Source: Mycogone perniciosa
Taxonomy: Eukaryota; Ascomycota; Sordariomycetes; Hypocreales; Hypocreaceae
Length of the DNA: 64,000 nucleotides
Reading direction: 5' to 3'
Assembly (NCBI GenBank): GCA_025331125.1
Contig: JAOALB010000105.1
Coordinates: 62,001-126,000, forward strand
The notes under the pieces are model-generated. The model was not told where the DNA came from. It saw nothing but the letters and a program-made list of their open reading frames with translations, and ran no database searches. The number at the start of each line of letters is the position of its first letter. Position 1 is the stretch's first letter. Shown here piece after piece: positions 10,136 through 21,055 of this stretch. Both the position numbers and the translations under genes were made by a program.

Positions 10136-11060
10136 ATGTCTCGACAGTCCATTCGTGCTCCTAACCCTCCGATTGAGGACAGTGTCTTCAAGCAACTCCG
10201 TCTTGATGGACGAACTGTGATCATTACTGGCGGTGCGGGAGGAATCGGCTATGAAGTTGCCCGTGGACTGGCTGAGGCAGGCGCAAATGTACGTTGATTT
10301 CACGCTCGGCCTTTTGGATGACTTCTCACAATTGCTTCCAGCTTGCTATCTGGTATCATTCATCAGGCAAGGCAGAAGCCTTGGCTGAGAAGATCCGGGC
10401 TGACTTTGGTGTCAAAGTCGAGACATACCAGGTTGATGTCCGTGACTATGCCGCAGTAGAAGCTGCAGTCGCCCAGGCCGTCAAGGACTTTGGCAGACTT
10501 GATGTCATGATCGCAAACGCAGGCGTCCCTACCAAGGCAGGAGGCCTGGACGACAAGGTCGAGGACTGGGACCGAGTACGTGCTATTGACTTTGATGGTG
10601 CTTATTACAGTCTGCGAGCTGCTGGACTTGTGTTCCGTGAGCAGAAGCGCGGTGTTGCCATTGTGACTGCATCTATGAGCGGACATGCCGCAAATGTCCC
10701 CCAGGAGCAGACTTGCTACAATGCTTGCAAGGCTGGATGTGTAAGTCTCTTTCACAATTCCTTCCTATATCGGACACTGTCTTATTTTGACATCATTAGA
10801 TTCACTTGGCCAAGTCTCTATCAGTTGAATGGGCAAAGTGGGGTGGTCGAATTAACTCTGTCTCTCCCGGGTACATCGACACTGAGATCTCAGGAGATTG
10901 TCCCTTCGAGATGAAGGAGGAGTGGTTTAGTCTCACTCCCTTGAGACGGGATGCTGATCCGCGGGAATTGAAGGGTGTCTATCTGTATCTGGCCAGCGAT
11001 GCCAGCTCCTACACAACGGGGGCCGATTTCGTCATCGATGGTGGATATACAGCTCGATAG
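10136..11060 (+). CDS. short-chain dehydrogenase/reductase, second ketose/polyol type
   Basis: Three exons, 10136-10288, 10342-10740 and 10800-11060, give 270 residues with all junctions in phase 0. Donors are GTACGT and GTAAGT. Motifs are TGGAGGIG (31-38), NAG (110-112), catalytic Ser in TASMS, Tyr177 and Lys181 (YNACK), SPGYIDTEIS and the C-terminal VIDGGYTAR. The protein is a paralogue of the SDR at 5440-6422 (shared AEAGA, NVPQ, HLAKSLSVEW and LASxASSYxTGA blocks), but the intron positions differ, so the duplication is not recent. Fungal relatives act as NADPH-linked ketose reductases or mannitol/sorbitol-type dehydrogenases. It lies on the same strand as the kinase and the sugar porter. 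Confidence 0.88.
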
Positions 11061-11990
11061 ATGTGATAGAAACTAGGATTCACTGTTGATAATTCACATT
11101 TTTTATAACTATCATCAATCCCAGTGTCCATTATTGTCTTACAATACTATATGTTATATATATATATGTGTGTGTGTGTGTGTCACAGCGATGATCAGTA
11201 ACATCATGTGAATTAAGTGATACATGATTCCTACTTTCTCTTTGGCTACGTAATCCCTATTCCAATGAGGCTGGTGTTTCCTGCTTACTCGATGAACTAG
11301 CCATTGTAGTCACCCCTGTAGACAGCACCCTGGCTTAGACCGTCATAGACTCTCTTCACTTACGGTTATAGTCAAGATTCCTAAACGATGAATAGACTAC
11401 GGAACAGAGTCTCGCGATTTGGGCTTCCCCCGTGATCAATAGTTGGTCTGGCTAATGCCTCCTGTCAGAATGCCCGTCCTGATCAAGGGCGAATGCTGTC
11501 CGCTTGGTCTTCAGCAAAAGTCAGACCCACAAGGGCGACAGTTGTCCGCTTCTCCGCTTATGCCAGCCCCCCGGCTTAGTATCCATCCTTCCTCCACGTT
11601 TTTCCCCCGGATTGCATGCACTCCACAGCCCACAGCTCTACCCTAGGCAATTCGGAAATACGGAGTCGCAAGGCGATGCTACCCCAGACTTGCTTAGCGT
11701 TTATAGTTTGTCTTACTAGGTTAATACGAGCAAAGTATAATCCATCGTACGTGTGCGGGCAAGGAATGATTCATGGGGGACTTCAATTATATTTTTAATG
11801 ACTGATTATAAAGATCAACTGCTAACCGTCGATCACACTCTCTTATTCGCGCCTCTCAACTGGTCAATTCAACTCTACCATCAACATCAACACAACTTGT
11901 CAAAGGGTTGACGATCAATCTGCCCGGGCAGCGCCAGTGCATCCTAATCTCTGCTTGCTTGACTCGTGATATTCCCTCAACCGCAAAAAA
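11061..11990. other. intergenic upstream of sugar porter
   Basis: No gene seen. A TA/TG microsatellite lies at about 11155-11183. GGCTAA at 11450-11455 resembles the core site of xylanolytic/arabinolytic regulators (XlnR/AraR), but a six-base match is expected by chance. Confidence 0.4.
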
Positions 11991-13676
11991 ATGAAGGACA
12001 GCGATATTGTTGGCGCGCACCTTGCAGCGGTGTTGCCCAAAACAGACAAATACTGGTTTCAGCAACCTCACTTACTTCGACTCAACTTGTTGTTGCTAAT
12101 TTCTCTCCTGTCATCCTCTGTTGCAGGATATGATGGTGCGTTGCAACTTGTGTCTCAAGATATGACAAGCAAATTCGTGAATATTGACTGATGAGTCTTG
12201 CAGGTTCCTTGATGAATGGCTTGCAATCCCTTGACCAATGGAAAGACTACTTTGGAAATCCTGCTGGAGCGAAACTTGGAGTCATCAATGCTGCCCAGTC
12301 CATCGGCTCCGTGCTGTCGCTACCAATTGTTGGAGCCCTCTCTGACAGATACGGCCGAAAGCCCGTCCTGCTAGCCGGTATCATCACCATTATCATTGCG
12401 ACGATTATTCAATCCGCCTCAATTAATCTGCCGATGTTTGTCATCTCACGTCTCATCGTTGGATTCGGAGGCATGTTCGTTGTCCAGCCTGGTCCGCTCT
12501 TGATCGCTGAGCTTGCCTACCCTACGCACCGAGGAAAATACACTGCAGCGTACTGGACAATGTATTACCTTGGTAAGCTTTCTTTACGCTCCAAATCTTC
12601 TCTTTGTAGTCATGCTGACAATGTGTCTTAATTCAGGCGCGATTCTTGCGTCATGGGCGACTTTTGGAACCCAGAAGTACGAGAGCGACTGGTCATGGCG
12701 CGTTCCTTCTATTCTCCAAGCCGGATACCCTGTGGTACAGCTCATCTTCTTTTACTGGGTCCCCGAATCTCCTCGATGGCTTATTGCAAAGGACCGAGTG
12801 CCGGAGGCCGTGGCACTTCTGTCACGCTACCATGCGGGAGAGGAAAACACATCCGGCCAAAGCCAGAGCCCACTCGTTAACCGCGAAGTGTCTGAAATCA
12901 TCCAGAGCATTCAACAAGAGAAGATGGCCAAGAAGACGGGATGGATGGCTCTTATTTCAACCCCTGGAAACCGAAAGAGGACATTGATTGCAGTATGCGT
13001 TGGAGGGTTCGCACAATGGAACGGCATTGGAGTTGTCTCCTATTATTTGACTCTTGTGCTGGACACGATCGGCATCACAGACACCTTCACCCAGACGCTC
13101 ATCAACGGCCTTCTTCAGATCTTCAACTTTGCAGCGGCCTTGTCTGGTGCCTTCTTGGTTGATCGTCTCGGTCGTCGCACGCTCTTCCTGTGGAGTGGAC
13201 TTGGTATGCTGGTCAGCTACATCGTATGGACGGCCTGTTCCGCAGTCAACTCCAACACAGGAAACAAGCCCGCTGGAATTGTCGTCGTTGTCTGCCTCTT
13301 TACCTTCTTCTTCCATTACGACATTGCGTATACTCCGCTCCTGCTCGCTTACCCGACTGAGATCTTCCCCTACACGCTTCGATCCAAGGGTATTGCTGTG
13401 GAGCTCTTCGCAATCTACGGTTCACTCATCATTCAAGCCTTCGTCAACCCGATTGGACTGGAAAACATCTCTTGGAGATATTACATCGTGTTCTGCTGTT
13501 TCCTGGTTGTCTTTTTCGGAGTATCATACTTCATGTTCCCGGAAACCAAGGGCCACAGTCTGGAAGAGATTGCGGTTATTTTCGATGGTCCGGGTGCTAT
13601 TCAGGATGAGGAGCTTGTGAAAGACGAGAAGGTTATCGAGAAGAGCATCGATGCTAAGCACGAGGAGAGGACTTGA
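11991..13676 (+). CDS. major facilitator superfamily sugar porter
   Basis: Three exons, 11991-12135, 12204-12572 and 12637-13676, give 517 residues. Introns are 68 and 64 bp, both phase 1. Twelve hydrophobic segments are apparent. Sugar-porter signatures are AGYDGSLMNG (helix 1), DRYGRK (loop 2-3), PESPRWL, DRLGRR (loop 8-9) and PETKGHSLEE after helix 12. The N-terminal pattern resembles the fungal lactose/cellobiose and polyol permease branch more than glucose Hxt carriers. The protein would act at the plasma membrane as a proton symporter or facilitator. It closes a block of sugar-alcohol genes and is the likely importer for their substrate. Confidence 0.9.
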
Positions 13677-14184
13677 TTGATAATCGGGGGGGACTTTTGA
13701 AGGTGGATCTAATAATTTCTTTTAGCCGGAGCGCACTATGTAGTAGTAGTAGTATTTTCTCTCTATTTGACATCATCCTTACCAATTGAATGCCCTATAT
13801 TTTAAGAACAAATTTCCGAAGCCATCGCCCTGAAGAGTACTCCGTACCCTGCAATTATTACCTTGCAATTATTGACAGCCCCCTGGAATGCCGGTCTGCT
13901 GTGGCGAGCCTCTTAACCCTAACTGTTGGTGGAAAGGGTGTTCTATCCGACAGCTAGTAGTACGAAGTGCCTAATGGTGCTTTATCACTCATGAGCGCTC
14001 GGAATCATACCACGCGATACTTCTTCCGAAAACGTCACTGTTAACATTTTAATGACCCTTTTTTCGTCATGTAATATTATGATGCCTGTTTGAGTGGCAC
14101 GACGTGGATAATAGTTTATCCGAAGGCAACAAGGTGAATCTCCTTTCATTCTTAAACTCTGAAACAGCATGCTGATCGAACGTC
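13677..14184. other. intergenic, no gene seen
   Basis: Downstream region of the porter. It contains a short TAG trinucleotide repeat near 13739-13754 and one TACTCCGTA at 13838. Confidence 0.4.
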
Positions 14185-15311
14185 ATGGATGCATCGTCGT
14201 CCACTGCCCTGTCCCTTTACCAAATTGCCCGTCTTCACTGCAGAAAGGAGATTCTTACTGGGCCTTTGAAATGGACAAGCTGTCACCTCGAGCTACTGCA
14301 ATGCTCATTCAGCGAGCCCTCTCCTGCGCCGCCGACAGCACAATCGGATTATTATACTGGTGAATACAGTGGTCAGAGATGCATGCGATCGTATTTCAGG
14401 AGCTGGGACAAATCCACATTCCGAGAGAAGAGTATTCGATCCCTTCTCTGCGCACTTGAATGCCCATTGACTTTCAGGTTTGATGCCGTTCCTGTCTACC
14501 GTTTTTGTGTCTAGTTCTGATTAACGGTATTATATAGTGACCGTCTTTACTTCTATTTGGATCGCTCTGCTGTCAAGACACTCCGATGTACTTCTCTCTA
14601 CCTTCGAAAACCTGATATCAAATCGGTATCGACTGAGCTACCTATTGCTGCATTAATCGACCGCGGCAATATCGAAGATTTGCGTAAAAACACATTGCGA
14701 AAGTATAGGAGCAGAAAGTATAACCCACCGGTGCATGCCATATTCAACAAAATGTGGAAAAAGATCGACCCGACAGAGCCTCTGCATGATCCCTATATAG
14801 TTGGACTCTTAATTGCTATAGCACAGCAGCGAAGGGGAATTCTACGAAAAACAAACCGTGAAGAAGAGGCTGAAATGGCAGCATTCCCGGTATATTGTTC
14901 TCGATCGACTTTTTATTGTCTTAATCTGCTAACGACATTATCTCACTATAGTGCCAAATCTTATGCACATTTAAGACGAAGGAATGCATGCATCTTTACA
15001 CAGCGGATATCCCCTCTTCACTCCTAGATATGTTTGACTACCCTACGGTTCCACCACCTGCCGCACCGTCGATCTCGGTCCGGATCACTACCATTTCTTT
15101 TAAGCCATACAATACGCTCCGCAGTCGAGTTTTGGCGCTCATACTTCCAGAGACCCATACGCATTTAATGGGGACTCATTTAACTGATGAAATGTGGATA
15201 ACAAAGGTGGTGGACGGCTTTACACAAATGAATTGGACCCTTATCTGTGAGCTCTCAACACCAAAGATCCTTGAGCCGATGAATCGATTACCCCGAAAAA
15301 AACTTCAATGA
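14185..15311 (+). CDS. uncharacterised fungal protein
   Basis: Three exons, 14185-14477, 14538-14889 and 14952-15311, join without frame change to 334 residues. The second intron is well formed (GTATAT donor, GCTAAC, TATAG). The first has a weaker GTTTGA donor but a good branch and acceptor. Blocks such as YFYLDRSAVKTLRC, LRKYRSRKYN, DPTEPLHDPYIVGLLIA and LYTADIPSSLLD resemble a lineage-specific family of Aspergillus proteins of unknown function, as I remember it. No catalytic motif, signal peptide or membrane segment is seen. The start codon is the least certain part. Confidence 0.55.
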
Positions 15312-16014
15312 TAGCTATTTTGGCCTCGGATTGGGATTGCCTTTACGTAAATAGATGTTAGAACTTGGAGATTTTTTAATTCTCATCTATGGATACCTTC
15401 CACTCTATGGAAAAGGTTGCGTGATGGACTGGCCGCATGCTTTCTAATTTATTTCGAGTGTTGGTGACAAGTTGAAGAGCTGCATCATCATCCTCCAATC
15501 GGGACACGGCCACCCATGCACTCCATCTCCACGTAGATGTGGGATCCTTAGTCCTGCCCATGCCAAGTGCCGTGATATCGAATAATAGCGCGAATCGCTT
15601 GCAGTTTCAAGCCGGGGTCTAAAGTCCCCTGCCTGTCAGATAGTGGGGATCCCTTGCCTGACTGCAACCATGCCTGCAACAGGGCTGCTGTACAGCCTCC
15701 ATCGGCGGCCGCATTGAAGACTTCGTTTGTGTGAATTCCTGCTCTATTTCCGTGAGGATTGGTTCACACGATCCTTGAAAAGTCTTCGTTGAGCGGCTAT
15801 GCTTATAAATGGAAACATGAATGCCCCTCCTGAAGACCAGAGCTCAACCAACACATCGAGGCAGAAACACAGTCAATTCTTATAAATACATCAGGAACAA
15901 CCCGCTGAAGAGGAAAGTTCCATCTACTAATGCAATCCCATTCAAACTCCTGCAAACCCAGACAAACAACACGGATTTCACCAATTTCCTCTCACATCCC
16001 TATCCTCTGCCATC
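15312..16014. other. intergenic, no gene seen
   Basis: A gap of 703 bp. A short frame from 15821 overlaps the next gene's start out of frame and has no recognisable content. Confidence 0.4.
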
Positions 16015-17223
16015 ATGCCTTACTACTATGACACTGTCAGATACCCATCCACCTTCTTAAGGATGGCAGAAGGTATGGCCAACTTCGAAGCCCTCTGTCA
16101 AGCCCAGAACTGGGAAGGTGGTGCCAGTAACTGGGATGTTAAACACTTGTATGCAAGCCGAGTCCTTTGCAACCAACCTACGCAACAGCTGCCTCTCTTT
16201 AATGGGTTCTTTCCGCGTGCCCCAAGGGAAGCACATGCGTACATCGCGAATCTGATCGAGGGCCCTGGGAATGTTGTCCTGGACCGTATGTGGGAACCAC
16301 AACTTGTTAAACAGTATCAGCCAGATAGCCTTGGCTCTATCTGGGCAGCTTTGGCTACATTTTTGCGAGCGGAAAACGGGAGCCACACACCATCCCGTAC
16401 TGGAGAGCCTCAGAGACCACAGCGACAAAGGACACAAATCGTTTACAATGATGCCGCCTCATCTGACGGCTCAACTGATGGCTCACGAAGCCGGCCATCA
16501 TCCTCCGGCACTTCCGACCAAAGCATGGGCTACACAGAGGCAACTGTTACGCCGCTTCTTGAAGAATCCACCATTCGCCTGGCTAGCTGCTTCATTCGTT
16601 TTGTGCTCAACCACGGCTAACCAGACACCAGGCAGCGCCCCTTCATACACTTCCGCGACGACAGACTTGCTTATAGTTACACAACACGCCATGAAAGGAG
16701 TGTTCAAGCAATTGACGATGGTGGGGTGCAACTATACGATCAGGATGATGGATTTATGCAGGTGGCATTGTTGGAAGGGAAGCGCACCTTTCAGACTATT
16801 GAGAATGGAAAACCATGCGTCCCTGATGAGCTCTTGGCCCAGATGGTGGGAAAGGCCCTGGCCTTGCAAAGAGGCAACACGAGCGAACCGATTTCAAAGG
16901 AAAAGTAAGCATACCTGTCTCTCCTATTAAAATATAACACCGTTACTAATGCATTTGTATTTGCAACTAGCGTTGTAATTATTCTGGCCACCACCTACTG
17001 CGTCAAGTTTTTCTGCTTCCACTTCCCGGATAAATTTATCGACAATTACGAAACCCTGCAGATCTCAGATACCACCGAGGACAGCTTTTTGCGTGTTGAT
17101 TCCACAAATTGGTTCAGCATCAAGTTCCCGGACCATCGCGTGCAGATTGTATCTCATCTTTTGGCTCTCATTGCTTGGGCAGATGCTGCGCAAGCGGTGG
17201 GTGATGTAGACATGAGCGAGTAA
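16015..17223 (+). pseudogene. uncharacterised fungal-family gene with in-frame stop
   Basis: Exons 16015-16904 and 16971-17223 (66-bp intron, GTAAGC donor, junction completing an Asn codon) form one frame of 380 residue positions, interrupted by TAA at 16618-16620. Protein-like sequence continues in the same frame on both sides: EESTIRLASCFIRFVLNHG before the stop, and RPFIHFRDDRLAYSYTTRH, QAIDDGGVQLYD, ALLEGKRTF and PDELLAQMVGKALAL after it. The stop could be a single CAA to TAA change. An alternative is an unrecognised 90-bp in-frame intron, 16546-16635, with a branch-like CTAAC, but that would delete a segment that looks conserved. No known function; the family seems restricted to filamentous fungi. 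Confidence 0.6.
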
Positions 17224-18568
17224 GGGCTATCCGCGACAAGAGCAATCCATAGTACTAGGGGCTACCTATAACAATGGGAGTTATTTTCATTGATGAAAGC
17301 TATAAAGCTCTCATAGGTGTGGTCACAATGGTCTCGTAGAAGTCAGTGCGGTGCTCCTGAGAGCAGCGGATCAATGTGCAACGTAGAGAGAGCTTTCCAC
17401 GTTCTGGCGCTTGGCCTTGCGCCCTGCAGGTCAAGGTCGGTCTCATTTATAGCGTAAGTCGCTAAGGAATAAATTCTCAAGATCTGTCGCTTCACGCTCA
17501 GCCTCTGCCGTGCCCTGGAAAATACGTCCGGGTACTGCTGTGCTGTGCGGGCCTTTACTTCATGCCCGACCATTGGATACAAGCGTATAACCTCAAGGCT
17601 TAAAGTACGTGCCGGTGAAATGCTTGAAAAAGACTCCAAGGTTTTCTTCAATGCCGGAATCAAGCTATTGTATTGTGACTTCCTCTGAGACTTCTACATG
17701 ACTATTGTGATCACGCTTATCAGAGATTTATTGCTTTTATTGAGAAAAGATAATTCCCATTACTATAGATGGCCTTTGCTAGTCCATGCCTACGTCACCT
17801 ATTATCGCGCGAAAGGCCTCTTTCATAGGCCTATTCATACCACCAAAAGATTTTTGGGGAAAATTAGGTGCTGAGCCCTTGATAACGTTGCCAAAAGCTG
17901 GGGTTCCCTCAATGAGGTTCGTTGTCAGCCCTGCGTCAGATTGTAGTAAGCATCGATATGCTGCAACGCTTTGTGGCGAGGGGCGGACATTTAAGTACAT
18001 TAATGGCATGGACTTCAGCACGGATCGTCTTGTCGGAGCTGACGAGCTTGACCCTGACTGTCTGAGAGTTCTTGGGATCTATAATGCAAGCGAAATATTC
18101 CGCTGCGCTCTCCGACGCTCTTTGGGCTTCGGATGGGTGGCAAGTTAACTGATGCGGTAACAGGGACTGCAGCTGCCCACCGTCAGTTTTGGTGTTCTTG
18201 TCAGACGGCTTCTAAACTATGTATATGTGGTGGTGTAATACGTATGGTGGTGTAGTACACCAGGTGCTACTGCATATAACAATGCCAGCTATTTGTGGTG
18301 TTGTCCGAGATAATGTAGATTCTTACAGTTCATCTTTTCTAGGTATTTACCGTTGTCGTCCGTTTAGTGGCTTGTTGGCTAGCTTCAAAGCCAGCTTCAC
18401 TACTTCGTAAGCCTCAGAACATAGTAATTCCAACAGTTAAATACTTAAGCATTTAGCAATCTATTAATAAACACTAGACTCTAGGGCCCTTCTTCAAATC
18501 TGGGGAAACGTTTCAAAATAAACATCCGAATTGCGGAGGCGGTTGAAGTTCACGGTTGCGCTACCAAT
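17224..18568. other. intergenic with possible gene relics
   Basis: No supported gene. Two minus-strand frames, about 17343-17696 and 17779-18021, have protein-like composition but lack a start codon or splice partner, and I recognise no family in them. They may be decayed gene fragments. The 3' half is the promoter region of the transcription factor. Confidence 0.35.
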
Positions 18569-21055
18569 ATGGAGACCTCGACTCCTCTCCCTGTACAGGA
18601 ACTACCCGATCTGGGGATGCCACTTGGGGTCGCTGATCAGGCATGCAAGGAATGCCGGAGGAGGAAGTCCAAATGCAACAGGGGAATTCCTACGTGCAAT
18701 CTCTGTGTCAAGTACAGGCGGCATTGCCTGTATGAGAAGCATTCTCGCACGCCGCTCACAAGAAAGTGTGTAGAGAAGTCTAGACTGCCTTTCTAAAAGG
18801 CTTTATGGGCTGGGCTGATATATGTGTGACAGACACCTCACCGAGGTTGAGGAACGGCTTGAGCAGGCTGAGGCACTCATCAGACAAATGCGAACAGTCC
18901 TGCCTCCACATCTCAGAGCAGCTGCTATCCAACAGAGCCGGACTCCAGGTAATGAAACGCCCGCACATGGTGCTCAAGAGCCTTCTCCATCAAACCTTGA
19001 GCCATGTCTTGGTGTTCTTGACGACTCTCCTCCCCAGGGTTCTCACACTGCACTGGAGGGCGTAGGTGGATCTGTCTACGATGGACAAGCAAACGCAATG
19101 GTAACTACCAAGCCTGTGGGGGTTCGAAGACAATCCAACCCACTAACTATGCCTCCGCAGGCGCATGAGGTTCGTAGAGAAGAAAGAACCTCTGATAATG
19201 TTCTTGAGAGTCCGCCATCGACTGAGGACTTTGAGTGGGATGAGCAAGAGGCGGGTACGCAAAGCTCACCAGATGTCGCAGACGTCAGTGATATCAACGA
19301 TTCGAGGCAAGTTCTGGATGGCATGGCCTCGCTCACTGTGTGCGAGAAACACAGCGGTTATCTTGGAATTGCGTCCGGCGCTGCGCTTCTGCGCATCTTT
19401 GAGCCAGCTCAGAGGAAGCATTCTCAATCCCATCCACACACTGGATCCGTCCCTCGGGTTCAGTTGGTGGAACAGCCCAACCCTAACAAACACATAGCCG
19501 ACACCATGATCGATGCGTATTTCAGGGTGTATCACCTCAACTACCCTATCATCCACGAGCCGACGTTCAGGGCTCAGTATTCCGAGGTAATCCGACGACC
19601 AAATGGAGATTCTTGGTTCGTTCTGGCCTATGTTGTGGCTGCTCTCGGAGTTTTTACTACGGCCACAACTCTTAATAACCTAGACTTGGACCTATTCGCT
19701 CATGCGAAGTCCCTTTTATCGTTCGATTTGCTGGAAGTCGGTAACTTGACAATGGTGCAAGCGCTGGCCTTAATATCCAATTATCAGCAAAAGCGAGACA
19801 AACCGAACTCCGCATACAGTTATTATGGTCTGGCAACAAGGATGGCGATGGGCTTAGGTTTGCATAAGGAATTCCAAGGATGGAGGATTTCACCCTTGAG
19901 CATGGAGATCAGACGGCGAGTATGGTGGACGTTATGCGTCTTCGATGTCGGTGCGACGATCACATTCAGCAGACCACAAGTTTGGCCATTTGACGCCGTG
20001 GATATCTCCTTGCCAATGAACATCAACGACAAGGTTCGATTGCCTGGCACGCCCGGAAAGGAATGAAGCTGACAGTCTCAGGATCTTACCGTCATGTCCA
20101 AGTCACCCCCCCGAGGCTTGCGAAGTTACTACCTACACTGCAGTTCGGACTCAAGCGAGCTTTCACGTCGCAACCAACCCCATCTATGTCCGAATAATCT
20201 CGAAACCTTTACCCACTGCTGAAGAACTGCTTCGGCTAGAAAAGACGTGTCTTGAAAAGTGGGTAGAAAGCGTCCCGGCCTATTTCTTCGAGGCAGCGTC
20301 TGTACCCGTGAAGTTCGCCTTCTCGCATGCAGTGATGCGATGGAGATATCGGAATTTCCGACTGATCATGTATCGCCCATTTGTCATCAGGCGAGCTCTC
20401 CTTGCACGCGGGGGTCGCCGTGATGATTCGACCCCAGAAACCCTTCAGGCATGTGAACGTTGTCTAATGGACGCGAAACTCACCATATCCTCGATAACCG
20501 AGTTCTGGGCAACACAGGAGCATATCCGGGTTGTTGCTTGGTATGCCCTGTAAGTTCTGATTAACAAATGCCAATATTAAGATGTGCTCTAATTGACAAT
20601 GGTTCAGGTATTTCCTCTTTCAAGCCGCTCTAATCCCATGTATCTCTCTCCAAAGCACGCCATCATCACCGCAAGTATCTGACTGGCGGGAACAAATCGA
20701 CATGGCCCTTAGGGTAATAGTGGCACTTGCACCAATGAACCCGAGCGCCGCCAGATGCCATCAAGTCATCGTGAGCCTCTGTGGTCCATATTTGGACCCA
20801 GAAGCGGTGCCGCTCATAATGGACTTGGGAGAACAAGACGCATCAACTGGCCAATCCAACGTTCCTGGGGGTGGTGGGATTAGCGCAGATCCGACACCTC
20901 ACGATGGTGATCCTGGTGATCAGGACCTGATCTCGATTGATGAGAGCTCGCAGAGCCAAATGAACGCAGTCTTCACTATGATGTGGCCGAACGTCCCGCT
21001 ATTCGAGACTGATGATCTAGTTATGGGAGATGACACTGGATTGGGTTTCTTATAG
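18569..21055 (+). CDS. Zn2Cys6 transcription factor with fungal-specific domain; apparent frameshift
   Basis: Exons 18569-18765, 18833-20033, 20082-20549 and 20608-21055 give about 770 residues if one base is discounted. The zinc cluster is textbook: Cys26, 29, 36, 43, 46 and 53 (CX2CX6CX6CX2CX6C) with the basic RRRKSK run. A heptad-like linker follows (LTEVEERLEQAEALIRQM). The middle homology region has YHLNYPIIHEPTFRAQY, GLATRMAMGLGLHKEF and RRRVWWTLCVFD, and the motif INDKDLT forms exactly across intron 2. After that the frame is off by one: a run of seven C at 20106-20112 needs six to reach the downstream PEACEVTTYTAVR frame. This is either a real mutation or a sequence error. It is a nuclear DNA-binding regulator; its targets are unknown, and the sugar block 5 kb upstream is one possibility. 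Confidence 0.8.

Noticed and set aside
17343..18021. Two minus-strand protein-like frames
   Set aside because: Neither has a start codon with support or a splice partner and I recognise no family; recorded only as possible relics.
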